Below, piece after piece: positions 1 through 7,887 of a DNA stretch of 51,151 nt; positions within the stretch are counted from its first letter, which is position 1; each line of letters begins with the position of its first letter. The notes under the pieces were generated by a model. That model did not search any database. It saw only the letters and a program-made list of their open reading frames with translations, and was not told the origin of the DNA. Where the stretch lies: assembly GCA_045114455.1 (NCBI GenBank), contig JBGUKN010000021.1, forward strand, positions 1 through 51,151. The letters run 5' to 3'. Source of the stretch: UBA1732 sp045114455. Lineage in GTDB: Bacteria; Verrucomicrobiota; Lentisphaeria; Victivallales; UBA1829. Both the position numbers and the translations under genes were made by a program.

Positions 1-647
1 AGTCCGCCCCAGCTCTCATGCCACATGGCCTTGTGTCCGGCGGCGCAGCGGCTGCGCGCCATCTTCAGCGGATCGATGTTGCCGGTCAGCTCGGCCGGGA
101 TCCAGTCGCAGTGTTCCACCCAGCTGAACGCCGCCTTGCGGACGGATTCGCTCATGCGGAGGGTGTGGAGGATCTTTGCGAAGAACCATTCGCTGGAGTA
201 GATGCCGCCTTCGTACATGGTGTAGTCGGTCCCGCCGTGGGACTTGGCGTAGGCGTTGATCTCGTCCGCCTCGAAAATGGCGGTATGGTCCTTCCAGAGG
301 ATGAACATGGCGTTCGGGTCTTCGGCGAATTCCGGCAGCATGGACAGCGGGACGCCTTCCTTGTTGACGGCGCACGGGGTGGAGCCGGTGGTGTCGACGC
401 CGATGCCGATCACACGTTCCTTCTCGATGCCCTGCATGACGCCCTTGACGACGACTTCGAGGCTTTCAAGATAGTCCAGCGGGTGCTGGCGGAACTGGTT
501 GTTCGGAGCGTCGCAGTATTTGCCTTCGCTCCAGCGGGGGTAGTTCTGAACGCAGGAGGCGAGGATTTCGCCGTTCTCCACGTCGACCAGTACGGCTCTT
601 ACGCTGTCGGAACCGAAATCAAGTCCGATCGTCAGTTGACTGCTCAT
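1..647 (-). CDS. araB: Ribulokinase AraB, N-terminal part (runs off the window)
   Basis: The 215 visible codons read as the N-terminal half of an FGGY-family sugar kinase. The protein starts MSSQLTIGLDFGSDSVRAVL, the phosphate-1 motif of the actin-like ATPase fold, and continues with IGIGVDTTGSTPCAVNKEG and a segment ending in HCDWIPAELTG, both typical of AraB. Ribulokinase phosphorylates L-ribulose in the cytoplasm, the second step of L-arabinose breakdown. The ATG at 645-647 follows a good ribosome binding site (AAGGAG). The 3' part is outside the window, so the arabinose neighbours cannot be seen. The GH43 enzyme at 43884 could feed the same pathway, but that is inference. Confidence 0.88.
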   Translation of the reverse strand, partial: MSSQLTIGLDFGSDSVRAVLVDVENGEILASCVQNYPRWSEGKYCDAPNNQFRQHPLDYLESLEVVVKGVMQGIEKERVIGIGVDTTGSTPCAVNKEGVPLSMLPEFAEDPNAMFILWKDHTAIFEADEINAYAKSHGGTDYTMYEGGIYSSEWFFAKILHTLRMSESVRKAAFSWVEHCDWIPAELTGNIDPLKMARSRCAAGHKAMWHESWGG

Positions 648-998
648 GGTTTTCTCCTTGTGGGATGTTTTTTATGTGGTGAATGTTATATCGGATTTCC
701 GTTCGGAAAAGAATCAGCTTGAACAGAAGGGCAGGGCACGGAAGAGGAGGAGGCGGTGCGGGATTCCGCCATATGCGGCATGACGAAGTCCGGATTGCCG
801 GATTCGAATCCGACGGAGTAACGGATGTCAGGCGCATCCGTTTTTCCCGCGCAGGAATTCCGCAAAGACGCGACAAGCCCGCCGTCCGCGGCAATGCGCA
901 AAGCGCGCGCACTCAACGGCATAAATGAGCTCATATCCATGCTTTTCTTCCCGGTCATAGGTCGACCTAGGCTCCTTTCATAAAAAAGTATTGCGTGA
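648..998 (-). other. Long leader upstream of araB, with a palindrome
   Basis: About 345 bases separate the predicted transcription start (near 992) from the araB start codon. The leader holds a perfect 12-bp palindrome, TAGGTCGACCTA, at 958-969, about 25-35 bases downstream of the start site, which suits a repressor operator. A small open frame (958 down to 686, about 90 codons) starts inside the palindrome, but its Shine-Dalgarno-like AAAGGAG lies 13 bases away and the product resembles nothing I know, so I do not call it a gene. Nothing else is recognisable. Confidence 0.4.
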
Positions 999-1027
999 AC
1001 TATACCACAGAACCAGAATAAAATCAA
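999..1027 (-). promoter_or_regulatory. Promoter for the araB leader transcript
   Basis: On the minus strand there is TTGATT (1022-1027), 17 bases, then TATAGT (999-1004). This is near-consensus for a housekeeping sigma and points at araB. Confidence 0.7.
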
Positions 1028-1131
1028 CCGGAAAACGCTTTTTTTGGCTCTTTTTTGATAAAAAAGCGGCAGGCACGCAAACGGCGGGAAATCGCAACGG
1101 GATTTTTTTTCGTTTTTTTGAGAAAACGTGC

Positions 1132-1159
1132 TTGACTTTCCGGCGAAACGGCATATATT
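1132..1159 (+). promoter_or_regulatory. Promoter of tRNA-Lys
   Basis: TTGACT (1132-1137), 16 bases, TATATT (1154-1159). Transcription would begin near 1167, about 15 bases before the tRNA. mntP downstream may be read from it too, since no other promoter is evident before mntP. Confidence 0.75.
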
Positions 1160-1180
1160 AAATGCATGCTGATTTTTTGT

Positions 1181-1257
1181 GCGCCCTTAGCTCAGTCGGC
1201 TAGAGCAAATGACTCTTAATCATTGGGTCCGGGGTTCGAGTCCCCGAGGGCGTACCA
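1181..1257 (+). tRNA. tRNA-Lys (anticodon CTT)
   Basis: A full cloverleaf is visible: acceptor GCGCCCT pairing with AGGGCGT (first pair is a G-U wobble), D arm GCTC/GAGC, anticodon stem AATGA/TCATT around loop CTCTTAA (anticodon CTT), and T arm CGGGG/CCCCG with TTCGAGT. The discriminator is A, and the CCA end is encoded (1255-1257). A T-run follows directly. Confidence 0.95.
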
Positions 1258-1341
1258 TTTTTTTTGCCTTTTTTCCGGGACGGCGCACGGAATTTGAACT
1301 CGGAACAGAGAATCCGGCTCCGGCACTTGCGAGGTAATGCT

Positions 1342-2070
1342 GTGAACATTCTGGAAGCGACATTCATGGGCGTCGGACTTGCGATGGATGCGCTTGCCGT
1401 TTCGCTCGCGCTCGGCGCGGTCGGGTGGTCCTGCCCGAAAATGCAGAGCGCCGCCGGTCCCGGCAATTCCGCTTCCGGCAAACATCCCCGGTCCCTGCCG
1501 TTCCTCAGCCTCACGCCATCCGCGCCCGTCTGCGCCGTCTGCCGTCCGCACGGGGCCTGCACATGCGGCTGCACTGCGGATTCGGAATCCGCCCGGACCG
1601 TTTTTACCTGGGACAAGATCGTCCTGACGGCCGCTCTTTTCGGCATTTTCCAGGCGGTGATGCCGACGGCCGGCTGGTTCGGAAGCGGGCTGTGCGGCGG
1701 GATCGTGCAGAAACTGGGCAGGATCGCCGCCGGACTTCTGCTGGCGTCCGTGGCGGCGCAGATGTTCCGGGAAGGCATTTCGAAGGAAGGCGATCCCGCG
1801 AAAAAGATCGGCGTGTGTTCGCTCCGGCGCCTGATCGTGCTGGCGTTCGCCACGAGCATCGACGCGCTTCTGGTGGGCGTTTCCTACGCGTGCCTGGGGC
1901 GCACGGACATCTTCGGCGACGTGCTGGTGATCGGCGCGGTTACGGCTGCCATTTCCGCCGCGGGCTGCGTCTCCGGGCGCGTGTTCGGCAACCGGTTCGG
2001 CAGCCGGAGTTCTCTCCTCGGCGGCCTGGTCCTGCTCGGCATTGCAGTGAAAATCATGTTTTTCGGGTAA
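1342..2070 (+). CDS. mntP: MntP-family manganese efflux pump with a Cys-rich insertion
   Basis: The protein (242 aa) carries both MntP signature repeats: GLAMDALAVSLALGA in the first membrane helix and ATSIDALLVGVSYACLG in the fourth. MntP exports Mn2+ across the inner membrane. The GTG at 1342 is chosen because GAGGT lies at 1331-1335 and family homology begins there; an upstream extension to 1264 would run into the tRNA end. Family members are about 190 aa. This one is longer because about 60 residues (roughly 29-89) lie between helices 1 and 2, where E. coli MntP has a short loop. The insertion contains Cys at 31, 64, 67, 73, 75 and 77 and His at 48 and 70. No yybP-ykoY riboswitch is recognisable upstream. 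The radical SAM gene starts 19 bases after the stop. Confidence 0.85.
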   Translation: MNILEATFMGVGLAMDALAVSLALGAVGWSCPKMQSAAGPGNSASGKHPRSLPFLSLTPSAPVCAVCRPHGACTCGCTADSESARTVFTWDKIVLTAALFGIFQAVMPTAGWFGSGLCGGIVQKLGRIAAGLLLASVAAQMFREGISKEGDPAKKIGVCSLRRLIVLAFATSIDALLVGVSYACLGRTDIFGDVLVIGAVTAAISAAGCVSGRVFGNRFGSRSSLLGGLVLLGIAVKIMFFG

Positions 2071-2089
2071 ATCCCGGGAGGTTTCAGCT

Positions 2090-2866
2090 ATGACACAAAA
2101 AATGAAAAGCGTTTTCGGCCCGATCATATCCCGCAGGCTCGGCGTCTCGCTCGGCGTCGATCTCCTGCCGTTCAAGACCTGTTCGCTGGACTGCGTTTAC
2201 TGCGAATGCGGCGCCACCACGAACCTGACCATGGAGCGCGGCGACTTCTATCCTGTGGAACGCGTCCTCTCCGAACTCGACGCATTCTTCGAAAAGCACG
2301 AGAAGATCGACTATGTGACATTTTCCGGCGTCGGCGAACCCACGCTCCATACCGGGATCGGAGAGATCATACGCGCCGTAAAGGCAAAACGTCCGGAAGT
2401 GAAGATATGCCTCATCACGAACGCCACGCTGCTCGGCGATCCCGGCCTGCAGAAGGAACTCGAGGGGATCGACCTCGTCATGCCTTCGCTGGATGCGTCC
2501 TGCGAGGAGGAATTCGTCCGCGTGAACCGTCCCGCTCCCGGCGCGACGTTCGACGGCCTCATGGCCGCGCTGAAATCGTTCCGCGCCGTCAACAAGGTGG
2601 AAATGTGGCTGGAAGTCTTCATCGTGCCCGGGATCAACGATTCCCCGGCTTCGCTGGAGCGTTTCGTGAAGTGTCTGCGCGATATTTCGCCCGACCGGGT
2701 GCAGATCAATTCGCTCGACCGTCCCGGGACCGAAGACTGGATCGAAATCCCGTCGCGGGAACGTCTGGATGAAATAAAAGAGAAATTCGAGGCGTGCGGC
2801 TGCCCGGTCGCCATTATCTCTCGCAGTCAGCCCGCTCCGGCGGTCCAGCCGCGCGGCACGAACTGA
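2090..2866 (+). CDS. Radical SAM protein (COG0731-like)
   Basis: This 258-aa protein has the radical SAM cluster motif CSLDCVYC at about residues 32-39, where three Cys hold a 4Fe-4S cluster, followed by TFSGVGEPTLH, the usual SAM-contacting GE motif. It resembles the short, stand-alone family related to wyosine-type enzymes (COG0731), whose members often lack a defined role. The ATG at 2090 follows GGGAGGT. It is probably co-transcribed with mntP. I cannot assign a substrate. After its stop, 2867-3068 holds only a weak imperfect hairpin and no gene. Confidence 0.75.
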   Translation: MTQKMKSVFGPIISRRLGVSLGVDLLPFKTCSLDCVYCECGATTNLTMERGDFYPVERVLSELDAFFEKHEKIDYVTFSGVGEPTLHTGIGEIIRAVKAKRPEVKICLITNATLLGDPGLQKELEGIDLVMPSLDASCEEEFVRVNRPAPGATFDGLMAALKSFRAVNKVEMWLEVFIVPGINDSPASLERFVKCLRDISPDRVQINSLDRPGTEDWIEIPSRERLDEIKEKFEACGCPVAIISRSQPAPAVQPRGTN

Positions 2867-3068
2867 TCCCGGGGGCCGCGTCCTCGCGCCCGTCAATATT
2901 TTTTGTTTGTGCGCGAAGAGGACCGCTCCGGCAGCGTGATATCCCGTGAAAAGGTTTTTTTCTGAAAAAAAAGTTGAAAAAAGCTCAACAGCTATTGAAA
3001 AATGAGAAAACCGGGATAAGTTATATGAAACCCCCGACATATCCCGAACTTGCCGCCAGGAACAGAAC

Positions 3069-3893
3069 GTGGACTTCAACACAGACAACCTGCTTCAGAA
3101 AATCATCAATCCGCCCCTCGTGACGGAAAACGACGCCTATTTGCTCAAGTTCGCGGAGACCGACGACGAGATCTTTGCCGCGCAGAAACTCCGCTACCGG
3201 GTGTTCAATTGCGAACAGAACCGCGGCCTCGATTCCGCAAAGGACGCGCAGTTCGACCGGGACGAGTTCGACGAAGGCGCGGCTCACCTGATCGTCTTCG
3301 ACAAGGCGAACGGGATGCCGATCGGCACATACCGCGCGATTGGGCAGCCCGGCAACGATCCCGAGAAGATGTATTCCGCCCGCGAATACGAGGTCGACGG
3401 CATCGCGCCCTACGTCCCCCGGATTATCGAGGTGGGGCGTTCCTGCGTGGACAAGGACTACCGCAACGGCGCCGTAGTGGCGATCCTGTGGAGCGGAATG
3501 GCCGCGATCACGCTGCGCTCGGGATGCCGTTACCTGTGCGGCTGCGTGAGCCTGGAGGACGCGCATCCGGCGGTCGCGTGGGCGGTCTACGAATCCCTGC
3601 TGGACAAGGGGCTGTTTTTCCCGGACATTCATTTCAAGCCGCGTCCGCAGTTCAGCTTCCCCCGTCCGGACGAGGCGGAGATCGAAAGCATCCGCAACGA
3701 TCGCGCGCGTCTGCGCGAAGCGATGCCGCCGCTGCTGAAAGGCTATATCACGATCGGAGCGAAGCTCCTCGGCGAACCGGCATACGATTATGAATTCGGC
3801 TCCATCGACCTGCCCGTCATGCTTGACATGTGGCATCTGCCGGACCGCTACAACAGGCATTTCTTCCCGAATATCACGTTCCCCGGAGACTGA
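3069..3893 (+). CDS. olsB: Ornithine-acyl-ACP N-acyltransferase, OlsB-like (GNAT)
   Basis: The 274-aa protein matches the family once called putative hemolysins (COG3176), which includes OlsB. OlsB joins a 3-hydroxyacyl chain from acyl-ACP to the amino group of ornithine to make lyso-ornithine lipid. Family features include LRYRVFNCEQN near the N-terminus, the GTYRAIGQ strand and IIEVGRSCVDKDYRNGAVV, the GNAT acyl-donor region. The start is a GTG with only a weak Shine-Dalgarno; no better in-frame start lies upstream. The next gene starts 3 bases after the stop and encodes a PlsC-type acyltransferase, the partner expected for the second acylation. That pairing is the main support for an ornithine-lipid role rather than another N-acyl transfer. 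Confidence 0.75.
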   Translation: MDFNTDNLLQKIINPPLVTENDAYLLKFAETDDEIFAAQKLRYRVFNCEQNRGLDSAKDAQFDRDEFDEGAAHLIVFDKANGMPIGTYRAIGQPGNDPEKMYSAREYEVDGIAPYVPRIIEVGRSCVDKDYRNGAVVAILWSGMAAITLRSGCRYLCGCVSLEDAHPAVAWAVYESLLDKGLFFPDIHFKPRPQFSFPRPDEAEIESIRNDRARLREAMPPLLKGYITIGAKLLGEPAYDYEFGSIDLPVMLDMWHLPDRYNRHFFPNITFPGD

Positions 3894-3896
3894 GCG

Positions 3897-4736
3897 ATGC
3901 GGATTCTGCGCAGGATTTACCGTGTCATCGCGCTTTTCCTGTGGGGAAGCTGGCACGGCATCTACTGTCTCCCGATCCGCTATCTCTACAAGGAAGAACA
4001 CAGCATCCGCCGCATGGCGCTTCAGACGAAATACTGGGGCGGCGGGATCGTCAGGATCCTCGGCATCCGGACCATCGTGCACGGCAATCCCGAGGAATAC
4101 CTGAAGACGGGCGGACTTGTGATAGCGAACCACCAGAGCTACGTCGACATCTTCCTGCACGCATCCATCTTCGGGCTGCGCTTCACGCCGAAGAAGGAGA
4201 TCAAGTCCTGGCCGGTCCTCGGCTGGTACACCGACATGATCCGTCCGATCTGGGTCGACCGCGACTCGAAACAGTCGTCCGGCGCCCTGATGGAGCAGTT
4301 CCGCGACACGCTTCGGAAGAAAATCCCGCTGATCGTCTACCCAGAGGGCACCACATCGGACGGGCGTTCCGGCCTGAAGGAGTTCAAGACCACGCCGTTC
4401 GAGACCGTCTGCGGCACGGACATCCCCATTCAGCCGATCGTCTCCATTTACCATCCCGCCGAAGGAGACATGCACCCGGCCTGGTACGGCGACGCCACGT
4501 TCATGCCCCACCTGTGGGCGATCCTCGGCAACCGCCGTTCCACCGCCGACGTCTATATCCTTCCGCTCATCTATCCCGAAGGCCGGAACCGGAAACAGCT
4601 CGCGAAGGCTGTCCGCGAAGCCATGCTGAAAGCCTACTGCGAGCATACAGGCTGGACCCCGCCGGTTCCGCCGGAACAAACCGCATCCCCGGTCAATCAT
4701 GCAAAGGAGGCCGACCGTGAACAACAGCACGCTTGA
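3897..4736 (+). CDS. PlsC-type lysolipid acyltransferase (OlsA-like by context)
   Basis: The 279-aa protein has the PlsC acyltransferase motifs in order: NHQSYVD (the catalytic HX4D motif, about residue 78-84), a middle basic block around IWVDRDSKQS, and YPEGTTSDG (the acceptor-binding EGT motif, about 149-157). An N-terminal hydrophobic stretch anchors it at the inner membrane. It could acylate lysophosphatidic acid (PlsC) or lyso-ornithine lipid (OlsA). Tight coupling to the olsB-like gene favours the latter, but sequence alone does not separate them. Its 3' end overlaps the next gene by 20 bases. Confidence 0.8.
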   Translation: MRILRRIYRVIALFLWGSWHGIYCLPIRYLYKEEHSIRRMALQTKYWGGGIVRILGIRTIVHGNPEEYLKTGGLVIANHQSYVDIFLHASIFGLRFTPKKEIKSWPVLGWYTDMIRPIWVDRDSKQSSGALMEQFRDTLRKKIPLIVYPEGTTSDGRSGLKEFKTTPFETVCGTDIPIQPIVSIYHPAEGDMHPAWYGDATFMPHLWAILGNRRSTADVYILPLIYPEGRNRKQLAKAVREAMLKAYCEHTGWTPPVPPEQTASPVNHAKEADREQQHA

Positions 4737-5460
4737 AGCGATATCGGCGGCATGGGCGCTCGCCACAGGCCGTCCGCTGCCGCTTCTGCCGGAACCAAAC
4801 AGGATTCCGGAGGATTTCCCGCTTTACTTCCCGCTGATCGGGCTTGCCGTCGGCCTGGCGTGTTCCCTGACGGCATGGATCGTCGTCTGGCTGTTCGGCT
4901 CGTTCGCAGGCGCCATGTTCTCCGGCGTCCTGGTCGCGCTTCTGCTGGAAATCCTGACCGGATGGCGCGGTTTCAACGGCGCGGCATTGTTCGCCATACG
5001 GTTTTTTCCGAAAGCCGCCGCCGCGTCCCCCGACAGATTCACCGCCCAGCCGATGTTTTTCGGCGCGGTCTTCTTCGCGGTCCGCGCCATCATGGTCGCG
5101 GCTGCCGTACAGGCCGGAGGCGCGCACTGGCTGACCGCCGTGCTCCTTTGCGGGTATTTCGCACGGGAAGAGCTCAGCGCGGCATCCACGCCCGTCGGCG
5201 GGGAACTGATCAGGACATCGGACCGGGAGCGCCGGAGGGGCGCGGTGGCGGGCTGCCTCCTGATGCTGCTCTTCATTCTGGTCAGCCGCCGCATCTGGGG
5301 CGCCGCAGGAATGTTCCTGCTGACATGGCTGACTTCCTGGTATCTGGTCAAGCGTTCCGAAAACGGGACGCTCGACTTCGACCGCAGGGCTTTCGATACG
5401 GCGGCATACCTGATCGAGACCGCATTGCTGGTCCTGACCGCGGTCTGCGTGCACCGCTGA
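4717..5460 (+). CDS. Degenerate CobS-like integral membrane protein
   Basis: The 247-aa protein has about six hydrophobic segments. Its first 60 residues resemble cobalamin 5'-phosphate synthase (CobS): AAWALATGRPLPLLPE, then YFPLIGLAVGLACSL. Where CobS has its metal-binding G-H-x-DGL-x-D motif, this protein reads LTGWRGFNGAALF, with neither His nor Asp, so CobS activity is doubtful. The GTG at 4717 is preferred over an in-frame ATG at 4699 because AAAGGAGG lies at 4703-4710, inside the end of the acyltransferase gene. Translational coupling to the lipid acyltransferases suggests a lipid or headgroup role (inference). No other cobalamin genes are in view. Confidence 0.45.
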   Translation: MNNSTLEAISAAWALATGRPLPLLPEPNRIPEDFPLYFPLIGLAVGLACSLTAWIVVWLFGSFAGAMFSGVLVALLLEILTGWRGFNGAALFAIRFFPKAAAASPDRFTAQPMFFGAVFFAVRAIMVAAAVQAGGAHWLTAVLLCGYFAREELSAASTPVGGELIRTSDRERRRGAVAGCLLMLLFILVSRRIWGAAGMFLLTWLTSWYLVKRSENGTLDFDRRAFDTAAYLIETALLVLTAVCVHR

Positions 5461-5599
5461 AGCCCGTTCCGTTTGCGTTTTTTCCGCACCGTCCGGCACG
5501 CCGCCTGTTCCTGACGGAAAATGGGATCCGATTATCCTTTCCCGCTCTTCTTTTTGGGAGTAATCTTCCGCAAACAGTACGCCGCATCTGTTCCGCGGC

Positions 5600-5627
5600 T
5601 TGATTTTTGAGAAGGAAAGAGTATATT
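5600..5627 (+). promoter_or_regulatory. Promoter of the CAT-anticodon tRNA
   Basis: TTGATT (5600-5605), 16 bases, TATATT (5622-5627), about 70 bases upstream of the tRNA. Confidence 0.65.
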
Positions 5628-5699
5628 ATTTTACCCCGGACCGTATGGCGGAGCCGTTTTGCAGGACGATCCTGTCTGACGCGGTCCGGAGCCATCCGT

Positions 5700-5775
5700 G
5701 GATCCTTAGCTCAGTGGTTAGAGCGGAGGTCTCATAAACCTTTGGTCGCTGGTTCGAACCCGGCAGGATCCACCA
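5700..5775 (+). tRNA. tRNA with CAT anticodon, probably tRNA-Ile2 (lysidine type)
   Basis: The cloverleaf has acceptor GGATCCT/AGGATCC, a D arm with AGTGGTTAGAGC, anticodon loop CTCATAA (anticodon CAT) and an encoded CCA at 5773-5775. CAT can mean initiator Met, elongator Met or Ile2. The D loop and the variable/T-arm stretch TTGGTCGCTGG are very like E. coli ileX as I remember it, so I favour tRNA-Ile2 modified by TilS to read AUA. Initiator Met is unlikely because the first acceptor pair is intact. Elongator Met remains possible. Confidence 0.8.
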
Positions 5776-5798
5776 TTTTTATACAAAACGGTCATTCT

Positions 5799-6224
5799 TT
5801 AAAAACCGTCGCGGAACAATTCGCTCTCGATCCCGGCGACGTCGCAGAATCGGATGGTTGTGCCGTCCGCCAGAGTCAGGTTTTTTCTCACCGGCGAGAT
5901 CCTGATGATCGAACTGGATTTGAACTCGTAAGCGCCGCCGGATTTGAGCGCGTCGGGAACGAAGTATTCGATCGTGACGGCTGGCTTTTCCCGAAGATGC
6001 GCGGCCAGGATGCCGATCCGGCGGTCCAGTTCCTCTTTTTCCGTTTCGTCCAGCTCGCGTTTCGGGACCGTCGTCCGTGCCGTCTCGTCGATGACGTCCT
6101 CGTAGCCGACCAGCGCGGCGAACGGCGAGAATTGCGCGGCGCGGTCGTGCAGGGACATCCGCGGATGCACCTTCGAGACGTGATGCGGCAGACCGATGAT
6201 GTCCGCGTAGGGATGGGGCGGCAT
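5799..6224 (-). CDS. YolD-like protein (Firmicutes-type)
   Basis: The 141-aa protein has the typical layout of YolD-like proteins: an opening like YADIIGLPHHVSKVHPRMSL, then DRAAQFSPFAALVGYEDVI, an acidic helical middle (LDETEKEELDRRI) and a C-terminal beta-rich domain. In Firmicutes this family is usually encoded beside UvrX-type Y-family polymerases and is thought to work with them in an SOS mutasome; its biochemistry is poorly known. Here the polymerase is nearby (7888-9393) but separated by an ABC transporter. The ATG at 6224 lies 5 bases after the permease stop, so it is in the ABC operon. It ends 23 bases from the tRNA. Confidence 0.75.
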   Translation of the reverse strand: MPPHPYADIIGLPHHVSKVHPRMSLHDRAAQFSPFAALVGYEDVIDETARTTVPKRELDETEKEELDRRIGILAAHLREKPAVTIEYFVPDALKSGGAYEFKSSSIIRISPVRKNLTLADGTTIRFCDVAGIESELFRDGF

Positions 6225-6229
6225 GGCAG

Positions 6230-6883
6230 TCAGTATTCCTTGTTTTTCATTACCTTGAGGCATATGAGATACATCCCCGTGCACAAAACTGCCATAAATG
6301 CAACGGCTCCCGATGCAAGGATGAAAGCATTGTTCGTCCATTCGGGCATCTGCCGGGCAGTCTCTCCATGATCGACCGGACCGACGACCTTGACGATCAC
6401 CGCCGAGAGAACGAATAAAAGGCCGTACAGCACAAGCGTCACGATCCTGCTTCTTTCTATGCCGAATATCATCTGGTTCACCATGGTCGAAAAGATCAGA
6501 AGCAGAGTCCCCGGGAAGTAAAGGATCAGATACGCGAGGTCTTCCCGGAACGCCTCCATATTGCCCTTTGTCGCGCATGCGATCAGAAACAGCCCCGTTC
6601 CGATCGCCAGTCCGGCAAGGTCCGTCAGGATGCAGAACAGGATCTTTTCCTTCACATAGGTCTTTACGTCGACGGGCAGCGAGAAGAGGAACGGAAACCC
6701 GTTGTCATGCTCGTCATAGGCATATGTGGACAACCCTAGGATCCCCGCCAGTCCGGCGGCATATGCCACGACGAAACTGCCCTCGGCGGTAAACGCGATC
6801 ATCGCGCAGAAAAACAGAAGCATGAGCAGCGACTGCTTTCGTCTCAGGATCAATCTGAAATCCTTGATCAGCAGACCTTTCAT
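6230..6883 (-). CDS. ABC-2 type exporter permease
   Basis: The 217-aa protein opens with MKGLLIKDFRLILRRKQSLL, a basic N-terminus followed by about six hydrophobic segments, as in small ABC-2 permeases of the kind common in Clostridia (antibiotic, bacteriocin or lantibiotic-type export). It overlaps the ATPase gene by 4 bases (ATGA), so the two form one transporter. G+C is visibly lower than in flanking genes. The substrate cannot be told from sequence. Confidence 0.8.
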   Translation of the reverse strand: MKGLLIKDFRLILRRKQSLLMLLFFCAMIAFTAEGSFVVAYAAGLAGILGLSTYAYDEHDNGFPFLFSLPVDVKTYVKEKILFCILTDLAGLAIGTGLFLIACATKGNMEAFREDLAYLILYFPGTLLLIFSTMVNQMIFGIERSRIVTLVLYGLLFVLSAVIVKVVGPVDHGETARQMPEWTNNAFILASGAVAFMAVLCTGMYLICLKVMKNKEY

Positions 6884-7725
6884 TTTTCATCGCCTCCCAG
6901 CAGCAGGATAAAGTCGTCGACGGTCGCTGCTTGCACCTTGATCCCGGGATGGTTTTTCTCGAAAAACTCCCTGTCGTTCGTGATGCAGGCGTATCCGAAC
7001 GTCTCCTTCTTATATCCGGAAATGTATTTCCGGTCAATCGTTTCGAACATCTCGAACGGGATCTGGACCGTTCCGTAATGCTTCCCGATGTTGTCGTCCG
7101 TTTCATGCAGCAGAATCTTCCCGTCGGAAAACAGGTAGAACTCCTCGCAAAGTCCCTCCAGGTCGGTGGAAATATGCGAGGAGATCAGGATGGTGCAGTC
7201 GTTGGCGCGGACGTATTCCCTCAGGAAGGAAATGATCTCGTTTCTCGCTTCGACGTCGAGTCCGGCGGTCGGTTCGTCCAGGATCAGGAGAGCGGCCTTG
7301 TGGCTGATCGCCGTCAGGACTTTGACCTTTGCCTTCATGCCGGTCGAGAATTCCTTCAGCGGTTTTCCGAGCGGCAGATTCAGTTTGCCGCACATTTCCC
7401 GGAAAAACGGTTCGTCGAAATCCCGGTACATCGCCCGCAGGATTGCGATGATGTCCTCGACGGAAAGCAGGACAGAGAACATGGAGTCGGAGAGTGCCGC
7501 CCCGATCTTTTCCTTGTCCCGGGGCGTGAGCTCGCACGCTTCCTTTCCGAAGACCTTTACGGATCCCGACGTCGGTTTTACCAGCCCCAAAATCGCCTTG
7601 ATGGTGGTGCTTTTTCCGCATCCGTTTTTGCCGATGATCCCCACCACCCTGTTGTCCGGGATGTCCATGGAGAGTTCCAGGCGGAAATCCCTGTACTGTT
7701 TTACGAAATGTTCAAACGCTATCAT
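6880..7725 (-). CDS. ABC exporter ATP-binding subunit
   Basis: The 281-aa ATPase has Walker A GIIGKNGCGKSTT (about residues 29-41), a degenerate signature EFSTGMKAKV, Walker B LLILDEPTAGLD and the switch His in ISSHIST. The last 80 residues form a small accessory domain seen in BcrA/YtrB-type exporters. It pairs with the permease that starts within its stop codon. The gene has its own promoter at 7825-7852, so it is not obligatorily co-transcribed with the polymerase gene upstream. As with the permease, base composition and family look Firmicutes-like. Confidence 0.85.
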   Translation of the reverse strand: MIAFEHFVKQYRDFRLELSMDIPDNRVVGIIGKNGCGKSTTIKAILGLVKPTSGSVKVFGKEACELTPRDKEKIGAALSDSMFSVLLSVEDIIAILRAMYRDFDEPFFREMCGKLNLPLGKPLKEFSTGMKAKVKVLTAISHKAALLILDEPTAGLDVEARNEIISFLREYVRANDCTILISSHISTDLEGLCEEFYLFSDGKILLHETDDNIGKHYGTVQIPFEMFETIDRKYISGYKKETFGYACITNDREFFEKNHPGIKVQAATVDDFILLLGGDEK

Positions 7726-7824
7726 GTCCGGCTCATTTCCTTTCGAATGCCTCCGTCCTGTTTCCTGAATCCTGTTCCGGTTTTGTCCGTTCGAATGAGA
7801 CGCCGGATTTCACGTTTCACGAAT

Positions 7825-7852
7825 AATATACCATGGGAATCCTTTTTTTCAA
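7825..7852 (-). promoter_or_regulatory. Promoter of the ABC-YolD operon
   Basis: Minus strand: TTGAAA (7847-7852), 16 bases, TATATT (7825-7830). It leaves a leader of about 90 bases before the ATPase gene. Confidence 0.7.
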
Positions 7853-7887
7853 TCTTTTCCGCGGCAGGAATCCGGCTTCCTGATCGT

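Noticed and set aside
686..958. Small minus-strand frame upstream of araB
   Set aside because: Its ribosome site is 13 bases from the ATG, it starts inside a palindrome and its product resembles nothing known. It is kept only as leader sequence.
1258..1341. Manganese (yybP-ykoY) riboswitch upstream of mntP
   Set aside because: Only 84 bases separate the tRNA from mntP and no conserved riboswitch core is present.
1200..2175. Long minus-strand frames antisense to mntP ending in a sequence like LGDSNPGPND
   Set aside because: This C-terminus is the well-known translation of the reverse strand of a tRNA gene, and the frames oppose a clear membrane-protein gene.
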